DNA of 16,343 nt, taken from NCBI GenBank assembly GCA_964576715.1, contig CAZNWE010000083.1, positions 1 to 16,343 of the forward strand, read 5' to 3'. The position numbers and the translations under genes are program-made. Shown here piece by piece: positions 6,086-14,787 of the stretch (the first letter of the stretch is position 1; each line of letters opens with the position of its first letter). The stretch is from SLRI01 sp964576715 (GTDB taxonomy: Bacteria; Pseudomonadota; Alphaproteobacteria; Geminicoccales; Geminicoccaceae). The notes beneath the pieces were generated by a model, which was not told where the DNA came from, ran no database searches, and saw only the letters and a list, made by a program, of their open reading frames with translations.

Positions 6086-8179
6086 ATGAAGAAGCTCATA
6101 ATCGGCGTTCTCGTCCTCCTCGTCGTCTTGGTCGCCGTCGCCGCGGCGCTGCCCTTTCTGCTGCCCCGTGACGTGATCAAGGCGCAGGTCGAGCAGCGGG
6201 TCACGGCGGCGCTCGGCCGCGACTTCGCCATCGAGGGGCCGCTGACCTTGCGCCCCTGGCGGCCGTTCGCGCTGACCCTGGCCGATGTCCGCCTCGCCAA
6301 TCCCGACTGGGCCGAGACGCCGGATCTGGCGCGGATCGATCGGGTCGATCTCGAGGTCGACGCGCTCGCTTATCTCGGCGGGACGGTGGTGCTCGAGCGA
6401 CTGATCGTCGAGCGGCCGGCGCTGGCGCTCGAGGTGCGGGAGGACGGCACACCGAGCTGGCAACTGGCGCCGCCCGAGCCGGCCGACGACGCCGCTGCCG
6501 ACGACGTCGCCGACGCGGGCGGTCGGGGCGCGGCGCCGCCCGAGATCCGGATCGGCGAGGTTCGCATCGTCGACGGCAGTGTCGGCTTCACCGATCAGGG
6601 CAGCGGCGAGACGCGCAGCTTCACCGCGCTCGAGCTCTGGGCCAGGAGCGACCCGGAAAGCCCGGCCCTCAACGTCGACGGCAGTGTCAGCAGTGCCGGC
6701 GAACGGGCGACACTGAACGCCGTCGTCGGCGACCTGAACGGCCTGCTGCGGGGCGAGCCGAGCTCCTTGACCCTCGATCTCGCGGCCCCCGGCCTCGGCA
6801 TCGCCGCCAATGGCGAGGCCTCACCATCGGGCAATGCCGTCCTGGCGCTGACCGCGGACATGGCACCGCGCGTGCTGCTCGACTGGCTCGGCCAATCGGT
6901 CGAACTGCCGGATGATACGCTGCAGGCGGTCACCGTCTCGGTCGACATGGCGGCCGCCCCCACCGGGGTCGCATTGCGCGCCCTCAACCTCGCGGTCGAC
7001 GAGCTGACCATTCAGGGGGATATCGAGCTCACCACCGCCGACCGCCCGAAGCTGAGCGGCCAACTCGATCTCGGTGATCTGGACCTGCGCCCCTATCTCG
7101 TCGCCGGCGAGCCGTCGGCTGCTTCCGAGCAGCCGGCCGAGCCCGCCACGGCGGCGAGCGACGGCTGGCCGGACGAGCCCCTGGACCTGCCACTGCCGCT
7201 GCCGCTCGACGTCGATCTCGCCGTGCGGCACACGAGCCTCGTCACCCACGAGCTCGAGCTCGGCGCCGGCAGGCTCAGCCTCGCGGCCGATGCCGAAGAG
7301 ACAACGGCCAGCATCGACGAGCTCGTCCTGCACGAGGGCCAGATGACCGGCCGTGCGACCCTGACCAACGGCGCCGCGCTTGGCCTCGACGCGACGCTGG
7401 ACGTCACCGACGTGCAGCTCGAGCCGCTCCTGGCCGGCCTCGCCGACATCGACTGGCTCGCCGGCACCGGCACTGTCCGCTTCGCCGTGACCAGCGAGGG
7501 GGCCAGCGTCGACGCGTTGATGCGCAATCTCGACGGCGACGGCGAGCTCTCGGCTCGCGACGGCGCCATCCTCGGCATCAATATCGGTGCCACGATGCGC
7601 CAGGTCATGACCCTGGGCGTGCAGAGCGCCACCAGCGAGCCGCAGCGGACCGACTTCGCCGAGGCCGGCGGCAGTTTCACCATCGAAGACGGCGTGCTCG
7701 ACAACCAGGACTTCTCCTTGAGCGCCCCGGTGCTGCGGGTGGCCGGTGCCGGCACGATCGATCTGGGCGAGCAGACCCTGGCCTACCGCCTCCAGCCGCG
7801 CCTCGCCTCGACCCTCGAGGGCCAGGACGCGAGCGGCGATGCCGCCTTCCAGGCCGGGGTGCCACTGGTGATCGAGGGGCCCTGGGCCGACCCGGCGGTC
7901 CGGCTCGATCTCGGCAACACGCTCTCGGGCGACATCGCCGACCCGGCAGCACTCGCCGAGACGGTGCGCGGCATCGCCGCCAACCCCGAAATGCTGGAGA
8001 ACCTGCGTGACAGCCTCGGCGTCGATCCGGGCGCGGCCCTGGGCGAGGCGCTCGAAGGTCTGGGCGGCCTGCTCGGTGGTGGCCGGACGCCAGCCGAAGG
8101 CGAAGCTGGTGAGAGCGGCGGGTCGCCGGACCCGGCCGGCCGCCTGATGGAGGGCCTCGGCGGGCTGCTCCAACGTTGA
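6086..8179 (+). CDS. AsmA family protein
   Basis: 697-aa AsmA-type protein. This family is anchored in the inner membrane and projects a long beta-rich, chorein/VPS13-like groove into the periplasm. Members are tied to outer-membrane assembly and phospholipid transport. Visible: one N-terminal helix (4-24, 'LIIGVLVLLVVLVAVAAALPFLL'-type), then the AsmA signature 'ALGRDFAIEGPLTLRPWRPFALTLADVRLANPDWA' with 'LVVERPALALEV'-like strands. There is an Ala/Asp-rich linker (about 130-150), alternating-strand repeats, and an AsmA C-terminal region (about 460-640: 'LDGDGELSARDGAILGINIGATMRQV', 'GAGTIDLGEQTLAYRLQPRL', 'GPWADPAVRLDL'). The tail has two 'EGLGGLL' copies separated by a Gly/Pro/Glu-rich spacer. 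GAAGG lies 7 bases before the ATG. It probably forms one transcript with ftsH (32-base gap) and the aldolase (31-base gap). Confidence 0.9.
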   Translation: MKKLIIGVLVLLVVLVAVAAALPFLLPRDVIKAQVEQRVTAALGRDFAIEGPLTLRPWRPFALTLADVRLANPDWAETPDLARIDRVDLEVDALAYLGGTVVLERLIVERPALALEVREDGTPSWQLAPPEPADDAAADDVADAGGRGAAPPEIRIGEVRIVDGSVGFTDQGSGETRSFTALELWARSDPESPALNVDGSVSSAGERATLNAVVGDLNGLLRGEPSSLTLDLAAPGLGIAANGEASPSGNAVLALTADMAPRVLLDWLGQSVELPDDTLQAVTVSVDMAAAPTGVALRALNLAVDELTIQGDIELTTADRPKLSGQLDLGDLDLRPYLVAGEPSAASEQPAEPATAASDGWPDEPLDLPLPLPLDVDLAVRHTSLVTHELELGAGRLSLAADAEETTASIDELVLHEGQMTGRATLTNGAALGLDATLDVTDVQLEPLLAGLADIDWLAGTGTVRFAVTSEGASVDALMRNLDGDGELSARDGAILGINIGATMRQVMTLGVQSATSEPQRTDFAEAGGSFTIEDGVLDNQDFSLSAPVLRVAGAGTIDLGEQTLAYRLQPRLASTLEGQDASGDAAFQAGVPLVIEGPWADPAVRLDLGNTLSGDIADPAALAETVRGIAANPEMLENLRDSLGVDPGAALGEALEGLGGLLGGGRTPAEGEAGESGGSPDPAGRLMEGLGGLLQR

Positions 8180-8210
8180 CCACGCAGCTGCCGGCGAAGG
8201 GGCCAATGGC

Positions 8211-9275
<1,065 letters not shown>

Positions 9276-9322
9276 GCCTCAGCCCTGTCCAGGACGTTTG
9301 CCCTGTGGATGGTTTCGCGGCT

Positions 9323-9348
9323 ATGCACGTCGTACGACGCGTGTGCAT
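9323..9348. promoter_or_regulatory. Nested inverted repeat upstream of the SH3-like gene
   Basis: A perfect 12-bp palindrome, CGTCGTACGACG (9328-9339), overlaps a wider pair of arms, ATGCAC (9323-9328) and GTGCAT (9343-9348). It sits in the 115-base gap between the threonine aldolase gene and the SH3-like gene, 43 bases before the latter's start. That is a natural place for a promoter with a dimeric repressor or activator site. No gene for a regulator is in the window. Short palindromes arise by chance in GC-rich DNA, so this is tentative. Confidence 0.3.
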
Positions 9349-9390
9349 CAAACTCGGCGGTGCGGTGCTCGCTGTCGTCAGAGGACAATC

Positions 9391-10227
9391 ATGCGTCTCG
9401 TCTCGACCATCCTGGTGATCGCCGGCCTCGCCGCGCTGTTGGGGGGCGGCACCCGCTGCAACACGGCCCTGGCCCAGGCGCTGGAAGCCGGCGCTGGTGC
9501 CAGCGTCGCCACCGCCCCCGGCCGCCGGGTCAACGTCCGCAGCCTGCCCGAGATCGAGCCGGGCAACGTGGTCGCGGTCGTGCTCGGCGGCGACCTCTTG
9601 CGGGTGCTCGAAGCGACGCCCCGCGACGGCTTTACCTGGTACCGCATCGAGACGCTGCCCGGCCGCGACCCGGCCGTCACCGGCTGGATCCGTGGCGACC
9701 TGCTGAACCCGGCCGCCCTGGCCGCGGATTTGGCGGCCGACCTGGCCCAACCCGAGCAGCCATTGCCCGAGCAGCCATTGCCCGACCACCGCGCCGACAC
9801 CGTCAATGGCACGACCGCCCCACCGGGCGGCGATGCGGCAGTCGTGCCCTATGCCGAGCGCAGCGACTGGTCGCGCGACATCCTCGGCCTCCATCCGGCG
9901 ATCGCGGGGTGTGTCGGCGTCAACTCGGCGCCGCCGGTCACCGTGCTCCGCGCCACCGCCCGCAATCGCGGCCTGACCGAGGTGATCATGAGCGATTCCG
10001 CCGGGCGGCGCTGGGACTGCGTGATCAGCAGCGATGGCGGCACGCCGATCCGCTACGACCCGCTTTCCGGGGCGATCGACATCAGCGAGCGCCACGCCGA
10101 CGCGCCGACCTTCGAGATCGGCGAGGCCCGGCCGGAGCGTGACGCGACCTGCTACCGCTTCGAGCGGGTGGTGCAGCCGGCGGATGGCACGACGCTCGGC
10201 TGGCTCCTGCATCGGACCTGCCCGTGA
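9391..10227 (+). CDS. Secreted protein with bacterial SH3-like domain, function unknown
   Basis: 278-aa exported protein. Residues 1-29 look like a signal peptide (MRLVSTILVIAGLAALLGGG, ending ALAQA). Residues about 47-107 resemble a bacterial SH3b (SH3_3) domain: 'RVNVRSLPEIEPGNVVAVVLGGDLLRVLE' then 'WYRIETL...TGWIRGDLL', with the 'N.R..P' and 'GW.....L' landmarks. Such domains often bind cell wall or protein ligands in the periplasm. A low-complexity linker (AADLAADLA, PEQPLPEQPLP) leads to a C-terminal domain (about 165-278) that I do not recognise. It contains Cys residues ('AGCVGVN', 'RWDCVIS', 'ATCYRFE', 'HRTCP') that could form two disulphides. GAGGA stands 5 bases before the ATG. Its stop overlaps the amidase start (GTGA), so the two are translationally coupled despite different predicted compartments. 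Confidence 0.75.
   Translation: MRLVSTILVIAGLAALLGGGTRCNTALAQALEAGAGASVATAPGRRVNVRSLPEIEPGNVVAVVLGGDLLRVLEATPRDGFTWYRIETLPGRDPAVTGWIRGDLLNPAALAADLAADLAQPEQPLPEQPLPDHRADTVNGTTAPPGGDAAVVPYAERSDWSRDILGLHPAIAGCVGVNSAPPVTVLRATARNRGLTEVIMSDSAGRRWDCVISSDGGTPIRYDPLSGAIDISERHADAPTFEIGEARPERDATCYRFERVVQPADGTTLGWLLHRTCP
9751..9780. repeat. 15-bp tandem duplication inside the SH3-like gene
   Basis: The unit CCCGAGCAGCCATTG occurs twice in direct tandem (9751-9765 and 9766-9780). A third partial CCCGA follows. It encodes PEQPL twice in the linker between the SH3-like and C-terminal domains. Being 15 bp, it keeps the frame. Its perfect identity suggests a recent slippage or duplication, and copy number may vary between strains. 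Confidence 0.8.
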
Positions 10228-11693
10228 GCGCCGGCGGTGCCACGCCGGGGCCGCGGCCGGCAGGCCCGGTCGCCGCCTCCGCCCGGGCCATGGTGGCCGA
10301 GCTCACCGCCGGCCGGATCTCGCCGCTCGAGCTGGTCGAGGCGGCGATCGCGCGGATCGAGCAGGTCGATCCGCTGGTCAATGCCGTGCCGACCCGCTGC
10401 TTCGAGCGCGCCCGGGGCCGGGCCCGGGCGTTGATGCAGGGCGAAACCGTCCCCGCCGGCCGGCGCGGCTGGCTCGCCGGCCTGCCGATCGTCGTCAAGG
10501 ACCTGGCGGATGTCGAAGGCGTGCGCACCACCTACGGCTCGCCGATCTTCGCCGAGCACGTGCCAGAGCAGACCGCACTCCACGTCAAGAAGCTCGAGGC
10601 CAACGGGGCGATCGTGCTGGGCAAGTCCAACACGCCGGAATTCGGTGCCGGCGCCAACACCTTCAACGAAGTGTTCGGCGCCACCCGCAACCCCTGGAAC
10701 ACCGCGCTCACCTGTGGCGGCTCGTCGGGCGGCTCGGCCGTCGCCCTTGCCACCGGCATGGTCTGGCTCGCCGACGGCTCGGATCTCGGCGGCAGCCTGC
10801 GGACGCCGGCCGCCTTCTGCAGCGTCGTCGGCTTGCGGCCGAGCCTCGGCCGGGTGCCGCTGGGCCCCGGCCGCTGCCCCTTTCAAACGCTCGCCGTGGC
10901 CGGGCCGATGGCCCGCGACGTCGCCGACGTGGCGTTGATGCTCGATGCGATGGCGGGAACCGACCTCGACGACCCACTGGCCATGGAGCCGCCGACGGAA
11001 TCCTTCACCGCCGCCGTGGTCAAGGCGCCGGAGCTCCGCCGGGTTGGCTTTTCCGCCGATCTCGGCGGGCTGGTGCCGGTCGATGCGGAGGTGGCGCGGA
11101 TCGCCGGACAGGCAGCGGCGCGCTTCACCGATCTGGGGGCGGCGGTGATCGAGAACCGCTCGCCCGATTTCGGGCCTTGCCGCGAGATCTTCGAGATCCT
11201 GCGCGCGGCGCATTTCGCCCACGACAAGGCGCCGCTGCTCGATGCCGAGCGCGAGCGCCTGAAGCCCGAGGTGGTCTGGAACATCGAGCGCGGCCTCGCC
11301 CTGACCGCCGACGAGACCGGCTGGGCCGAGCGCGAGCGCGGCCTGATCTCGGCGCGGACCGCGGCCTTCTTTCGCGAGCACGACCTCTTGCTCTGTCCGG
11401 CCGCCATCGTCCCGCCGTTCGATGTCGGCCTGCGCTACCTCGAGGCCTTGGGCGAGCATCGCTTCCCCACCTACATCGATTGGGTCGCCATCACCTACGC
11501 GATCACGCTGACCGGCTGTCCTGCGCTGTCGCTGCCCTGCGGCTTCACCGCGAGCGGGCTGCCGGTGGGCCTGCAGCTCGTGGCGCCGCCGCGGGGCGAG
11601 GCGCGCCTGCTCGCCGCCGCCCGCGCACTCGAGCAGGTCCTGGGGCTCGAGGCTGCCGTGCCGATCGATCCGCGCCCCCCCGCCAAGGTCTAG
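10224..11693 (+). CDS. Amidase signature family hydrolase
   Basis: 489-aa enzyme of the amidase signature family, which hydrolyses C-N amide bonds using a Ser-cisSer-Lys triad. All three residues are visible: K92 in 'PIVVKDLADVEGV', S167 in the GGSSGGSA signature (165-172), and S191 in 'DLGGSLRTPAAFCSVVGLRPS'. The 24-residue spacing between the serines equals that in fatty acid amide hydrolase. No signal peptide is seen, so it is cytosolic. It lacks GatA-specific context (no gatC/gatB), so a catabolic amidase is more likely than tRNA transamidation. The start GTG at 10224 overlaps the preceding stop by 4 bases. A TAXI binding protein follows 68 bases later, suggesting the substrate may be imported by that transporter. 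The exact substrate cannot be predicted from sequence. Confidence 0.9.
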   Translation: MSAGGATPGPRPAGPVAASARAMVAELTAGRISPLELVEAAIARIEQVDPLVNAVPTRCFERARGRARALMQGETVPAGRRGWLAGLPIVVKDLADVEGVRTTYGSPIFAEHVPEQTALHVKKLEANGAIVLGKSNTPEFGAGANTFNEVFGATRNPWNTALTCGGSSGGSAVALATGMVWLADGSDLGGSLRTPAAFCSVVGLRPSLGRVPLGPGRCPFQTLAVAGPMARDVADVALMLDAMAGTDLDDPLAMEPPTESFTAAVVKAPELRRVGFSADLGGLVPVDAEVARIAGQAAARFTDLGAAVIENRSPDFGPCREIFEILRAAHFAHDKAPLLDAERERLKPEVVWNIERGLALTADETGWAERERGLISARTAAFFREHDLLLCPAAIVPPFDVGLRYLEALGEHRFPTYIDWVAITYAITLTGCPALSLPCGFTASGLPVGLQLVAPPRGEARLLAAARALEQVLGLEAAVPIDPRPPAKV

Positions 11694-11761
11694 CCGACCC
11701 GGGATCGGCAGGCTAGAAGCGACGTTCGACGAAGGTGGTGTGGCGACGGAGGGCAACCCGC

Positions 11762-12724
11762 ATGAAACGGCTCGCAGGCATTCTGGCAGGCGCTGTTCTG
11801 GTCTTCCTGGCCAGCTCGGGGCCGCTGCGCGCCCAGGCCGAGGCGGCGGCCGGCATCATCGGCTTGGGCACCATGGCGCCGGGCACGCTCAGCTACGCCA
11901 CGGGCTCAACGATCGCCGAGCTCATGGTGCATGAGCTCGACCTCGAAACCCGGGTGCAGCCGCATGCCGGCGAGTCGACCCTGTTGGCCCTGCTCGACGC
12001 CGGCGAACTCGACTTCGCCATCGCCAATGCGCTCGAGGCGACCGAGGCGGTCGCCGGCGACGGCGCCTTCGCCGACCGGCCGTTGACCAATATTCGCGTC
12101 GCCGCCGCCCTCTACCCGTTGCGCGTCGGCCTGTTCGTGCGCGCCGACAGCGACATCGCCAGCATCGAGGCACTGCGCGGCCGGCGCGTCACCGCCGGCT
12201 TCTCGGCGAGTACGGCGATCGCGACACTGCTCGAGGCGGCCCTCGCCGGCGGCGGGCTGACCACCGCCGACATCACCGCCGTGCCGGTGCCCAACATCGT
12301 CGCCGGTGCCGAGCAGTTCCTCGATGGCCGGGTGGATGCCTTCTTCTTCGCCATCGGTGCGGCCAAGGTCGCCGAGGTGGACGCCAGCGTGCCGCTCAGA
12401 CTGTTGCCGCTCGACGCCGACGAGGCGGCCGCCGCACGGGTCGCCCGGGTGTTCTCCGAGGCCTATGTCGACACCTTGCCGGCGGCACCCGGCCTCGCCG
12501 GGGTCACCGGGACCACCCCCGTGCTCGCCTTCGACAACCTCCTGATGACCCGGGCCACCGTGGCCGATGCGGTGGTCGATGCCGTGGTCAGCGGGCTCGC
12601 CGCCCACCAGAAGACGCTGAGCGCGGCGTTCCCGCCGTTTCGCGGTCTCGAGACCGGGCGATTGCACCAGCCCCGGATGCTGGCCCCCTACCATCCGGCG
12701 GTGACCGCCTGGGCGGCGCGCTGA
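11762..12724 (+). CDS. TAXI family TRAP transporter solute-binding protein
   Basis: 320-aa periplasmic receptor of the TAXI branch of TRAP transporters, which feed organic acids or amino acids such as glutamate to a sodium-coupled permease. A signal peptide (1-25: MKRLAGILAGAVLVFLASS..., cleavage near LRAQA) precedes the family opening 'IIGLGTMAPGTLSYATGSTIAELM'. Further typical parts are 'GELDFAIANALEA' (about 90), 'ALYPLRVGLFVRADSDIASIEALRGRRVTAGFSAS' and 'GRVDAFFFAIGAA'. I chose the ATG at 11762 because GGAGGG lies 8 bases upstream and the signal peptide begins there; the frame is open further upstream but without such support. The permease gene starts 7 bases after its stop, so the two form one unit. 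Ligand unknown; the nearby amidase hints at an amide or carboxylate. Confidence 0.88.
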   Translation: MKRLAGILAGAVLVFLASSGPLRAQAEAAAGIIGLGTMAPGTLSYATGSTIAELMVHELDLETRVQPHAGESTLLALLDAGELDFAIANALEATEAVAGDGAFADRPLTNIRVAAALYPLRVGLFVRADSDIASIEALRGRRVTAGFSASTAIATLLEAALAGGGLTTADITAVPVPNIVAGAEQFLDGRVDAFFFAIGAAKVAEVDASVPLRLLPLDADEAAAARVARVFSEAYVDTLPAAPGLAGVTGTTPVLAFDNLLMTRATVADAVVDAVVSGLAAHQKTLSAAFPPFRGLETGRLHQPRMLAPYHPAVTAWAAR

Positions 12725-12731
12725 GCGCCTG

Positions 12732-14654
12732 GTGAATCGGCAGCGGATGCGCGAGCGCCTGCAGACGACGGCCGTCACCGCGCGGACGGCGCTCGAGGCG
12801 ACGCTGATCGCGGCGCTCGTCGCCTGGGTGCTCGACCTGCCCGGCCGGCTCGGTCTTGCCGTCTATACCGAGCAATACCTGGCCTTCGCCGCCGGCCTGG
12901 CACTCACCAGCACACTGTTGCATCAGCCCCGGCAACAGCAGCGGCTGGCCGTGCAGCTCGCCGACCTGCTGTTCGCGGCCCTGGTCCTGGCCGGCTTCCT
13001 CTACGTCGCACTGGCCTATCCCCGGCTGCAGCTCGATCTCGCCGCCGCCTCGCCCAAGGCGCTCCTGGTCGGGCTTTTGATGCTCGCCGGGGTGGTCGAG
13101 GCAGTGCGCCGCCGGCTCGGGCTGTTCCTGCCGCTGTTGCTGCTGCTGCTGGTGACGACGGCACTGGTCATCGGCCCGGAGCTGCCGCGCTCCCTGGCCA
13201 CCCGGGCGGTGAGCCCGGAGCGGCTGGTCGTCTACCTCGCCTTCGATACCAACGCCCTGCTCTCCCGGCTGTTGCATGTCGCCGTCGTGACCATCGCCCC
13301 GTTCATCCTGTTCGGCGCACTGCTCAACGCCTACGGCGCCGGTGAGGCGCTCACCCGGCGCATCGTCGGACTGCTGCACCGGGCCCCGGGCGGTGCGGCC
13401 AAGGCCTCGGTCCTCGGCTCGGCCGGCTTCGGCATGGTGTCCGGCAGCGCGGTGGCGAACGTGACGACCGTGGGCGCCCTGACCATCCCGATGATGCGTC
13501 GGGCCGGCTATTCCCGCGACGAGGCGGCCGCCATCGAAGCGGTCGCCTCGACCGGCGGCCAGCTCCTGCCGCCGTTGATGGGGGCGTCGGCGTTCCTGAT
13601 GGCCGAGCTCCTCGAGCTGCCCTACCGCGACGTGGCGCTGGCCGCCCTGGTGCCGGGCCTGTTGTTCTACGCGGCCCTCTATCTCGGCGTCGATTTCGCC
13701 GCCCGGCGGCAGGGCCTCGCGGCCAATGCCGCGGTCGCGGCCGCGACGGGCACGGGCCCGCCGCAACCCTGGCGCTATCTCGTCCCGGTGGCCATCCTGC
13801 TGCACCTGCTGTTCGTCGAGGGGCGCTCGCCGCAGCAGGCCGGCCTGCTCGCCACCGCCGCACTGGTCACCTGCCACCTCGCCTGGCCCTGGACGCAGCT
13901 CGCCACGCGGCTCGCCGAGACCGGCCGGCAGCTCCTCGCCGCCGCCGCGACCATGGCCGATATCGTGGTGCTGGCGGCGGCCGCCGCCCTGGTCGTCGGG
14001 CTGCTCAACGTCACCGGCCTCGCCTTTGCGCTGACCCTGCAGCTGGTCACCCTGAGCGGCGGCCTGTTGCTGCCGCTGCTGCTGCTCGCCGCCGGCCTCT
14101 CGATCATCCTCGGCCTCGGCATGCCGACCGTCGGGGTCTATGTCCTGCTCTCGACCCTGGCCGCCCCGGCCCTCGTGCAACTCGGCACCGAGCCGCTCGC
14201 CGCCCACCTCTATCTGCTCTATTTCGGCATGCTGTCGATGATCACCCCGCCGATCGCCATCGCCAGCTTCGCTGCCGCCTCGATCGCCGGAACAGATCCC
14301 TGGCGGACGGCCTTCAAGGCGCTGCGCCTGGCCGCCGCCGTCTACGTCATTCCGCTGGCCTTCGTCACCCAGCCGGCGCTGTTGCTCGGCGGCGCGCCGA
14401 CGGACGTGGCCCTCGCCGTGCTGCGCTGCCTGGTTGCCATCGGCCTGGTCACGGCGGCCGCGATCGGCGGCATCGCCCGGCCGCTGGGCTGGCGCTGGCG
14501 GCTGGCATCGCTGACCCTGGCGCTGCCCAACCTCCTCGCCTTCGACCGCGGGCTCGGCGATGCCGTGCTCTTGGGTGCCTTGGCGCTCGGCCTCTGCCTC
14601 TTGGCGCTGATGGCGCGGCCGCCGGACGACAGGGCAGCACGGGCGGCGGTCTAG
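12732..14654 (+). CDS. TRAP transporter permease, fused small and large subunits (DctQM-like)
   Basis: 640-aa, highly hydrophobic inner-membrane protein with roughly 15 or more membrane segments. The first about 130 residues form a short bundle like a small (DctQ-type) subunit. From about 160 onward comes the large DctM-type domain: 'ILFGALLNAYGAGEALTRR', the hallmark 'GSAVANVTTVGALTIPMMRRAGYSRDEAAAIEA', 'STGGQLLPPLMGASAFLMAE', 'GLGMPTVGVYVLLSTLAAPAL' and 'YFGMLSMITPPIAIASFAAASIAG'. This fused '4TM/12TM' form typically pairs with TAXI receptors, matching the gene 7 bases upstream. It imports the receptor's ligand with a sodium gradient. Start: GTG at 12732; an ATG at 12747 is also possible, and neither has a strong ribosome binding site, which suggests coupling to the preceding gene. 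Confidence 0.92.
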   Translation: MNRQRMRERLQTTAVTARTALEATLIAALVAWVLDLPGRLGLAVYTEQYLAFAAGLALTSTLLHQPRQQQRLAVQLADLLFAALVLAGFLYVALAYPRLQLDLAAASPKALLVGLLMLAGVVEAVRRRLGLFLPLLLLLLVTTALVIGPELPRSLATRAVSPERLVVYLAFDTNALLSRLLHVAVVTIAPFILFGALLNAYGAGEALTRRIVGLLHRAPGGAAKASVLGSAGFGMVSGSAVANVTTVGALTIPMMRRAGYSRDEAAAIEAVASTGGQLLPPLMGASAFLMAELLELPYRDVALAALVPGLLFYAALYLGVDFAARRQGLAANAAVAAATGTGPPQPWRYLVPVAILLHLLFVEGRSPQQAGLLATAALVTCHLAWPWTQLATRLAETGRQLLAAAATMADIVVLAAAAALVVGLLNVTGLAFALTLQLVTLSGGLLLPLLLLAAGLSIILGLGMPTVGVYVLLSTLAAPALVQLGTEPLAAHLYLLYFGMLSMITPPIAIASFAAASIAGTDPWRTAFKALRLAAAVYVIPLAFVTQPALLLGGAPTDVALAVLRCLVAIGLVTAAAIGGIARPLGWRWRLASLTLALPNLLAFDRGLGDAVLLGALALGLCLLALMARPPDDRAARAAV

Positions 14655-14671
14655 CCGACAGCCCGCAGCCC

Positions 14672-14689
14672 GCCGAGGCCGGTCTCGGC
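14672..14689. terminator. Weak hairpin after the TRAP permease gene
   Basis: GCCGAG (14672-14677) pairs with CTCGGC (14684-14689) across a 6-base loop, in the gap between the permease stop and menA. No T-run follows. It could be an attenuating or 3'-end hairpin, but 6-bp GC stems are common by chance here. Confidence 0.25.
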
Positions 14690-14787
14690 CTTGCCGTCCG
14701 CGGCCGGCTGCTTTATGCGTCCCCGGCTGTTGCGCGGGCCACCCGCGACAGCGGGCGCGCATGATGATGGCAGGATCGAGGAGGCGC

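Noticed and set aside
10152..11756. 534-codon minus-strand open frame
   Set aside because: Complement of the amidase gene, whose catalytic motifs are complete on the plus strand.
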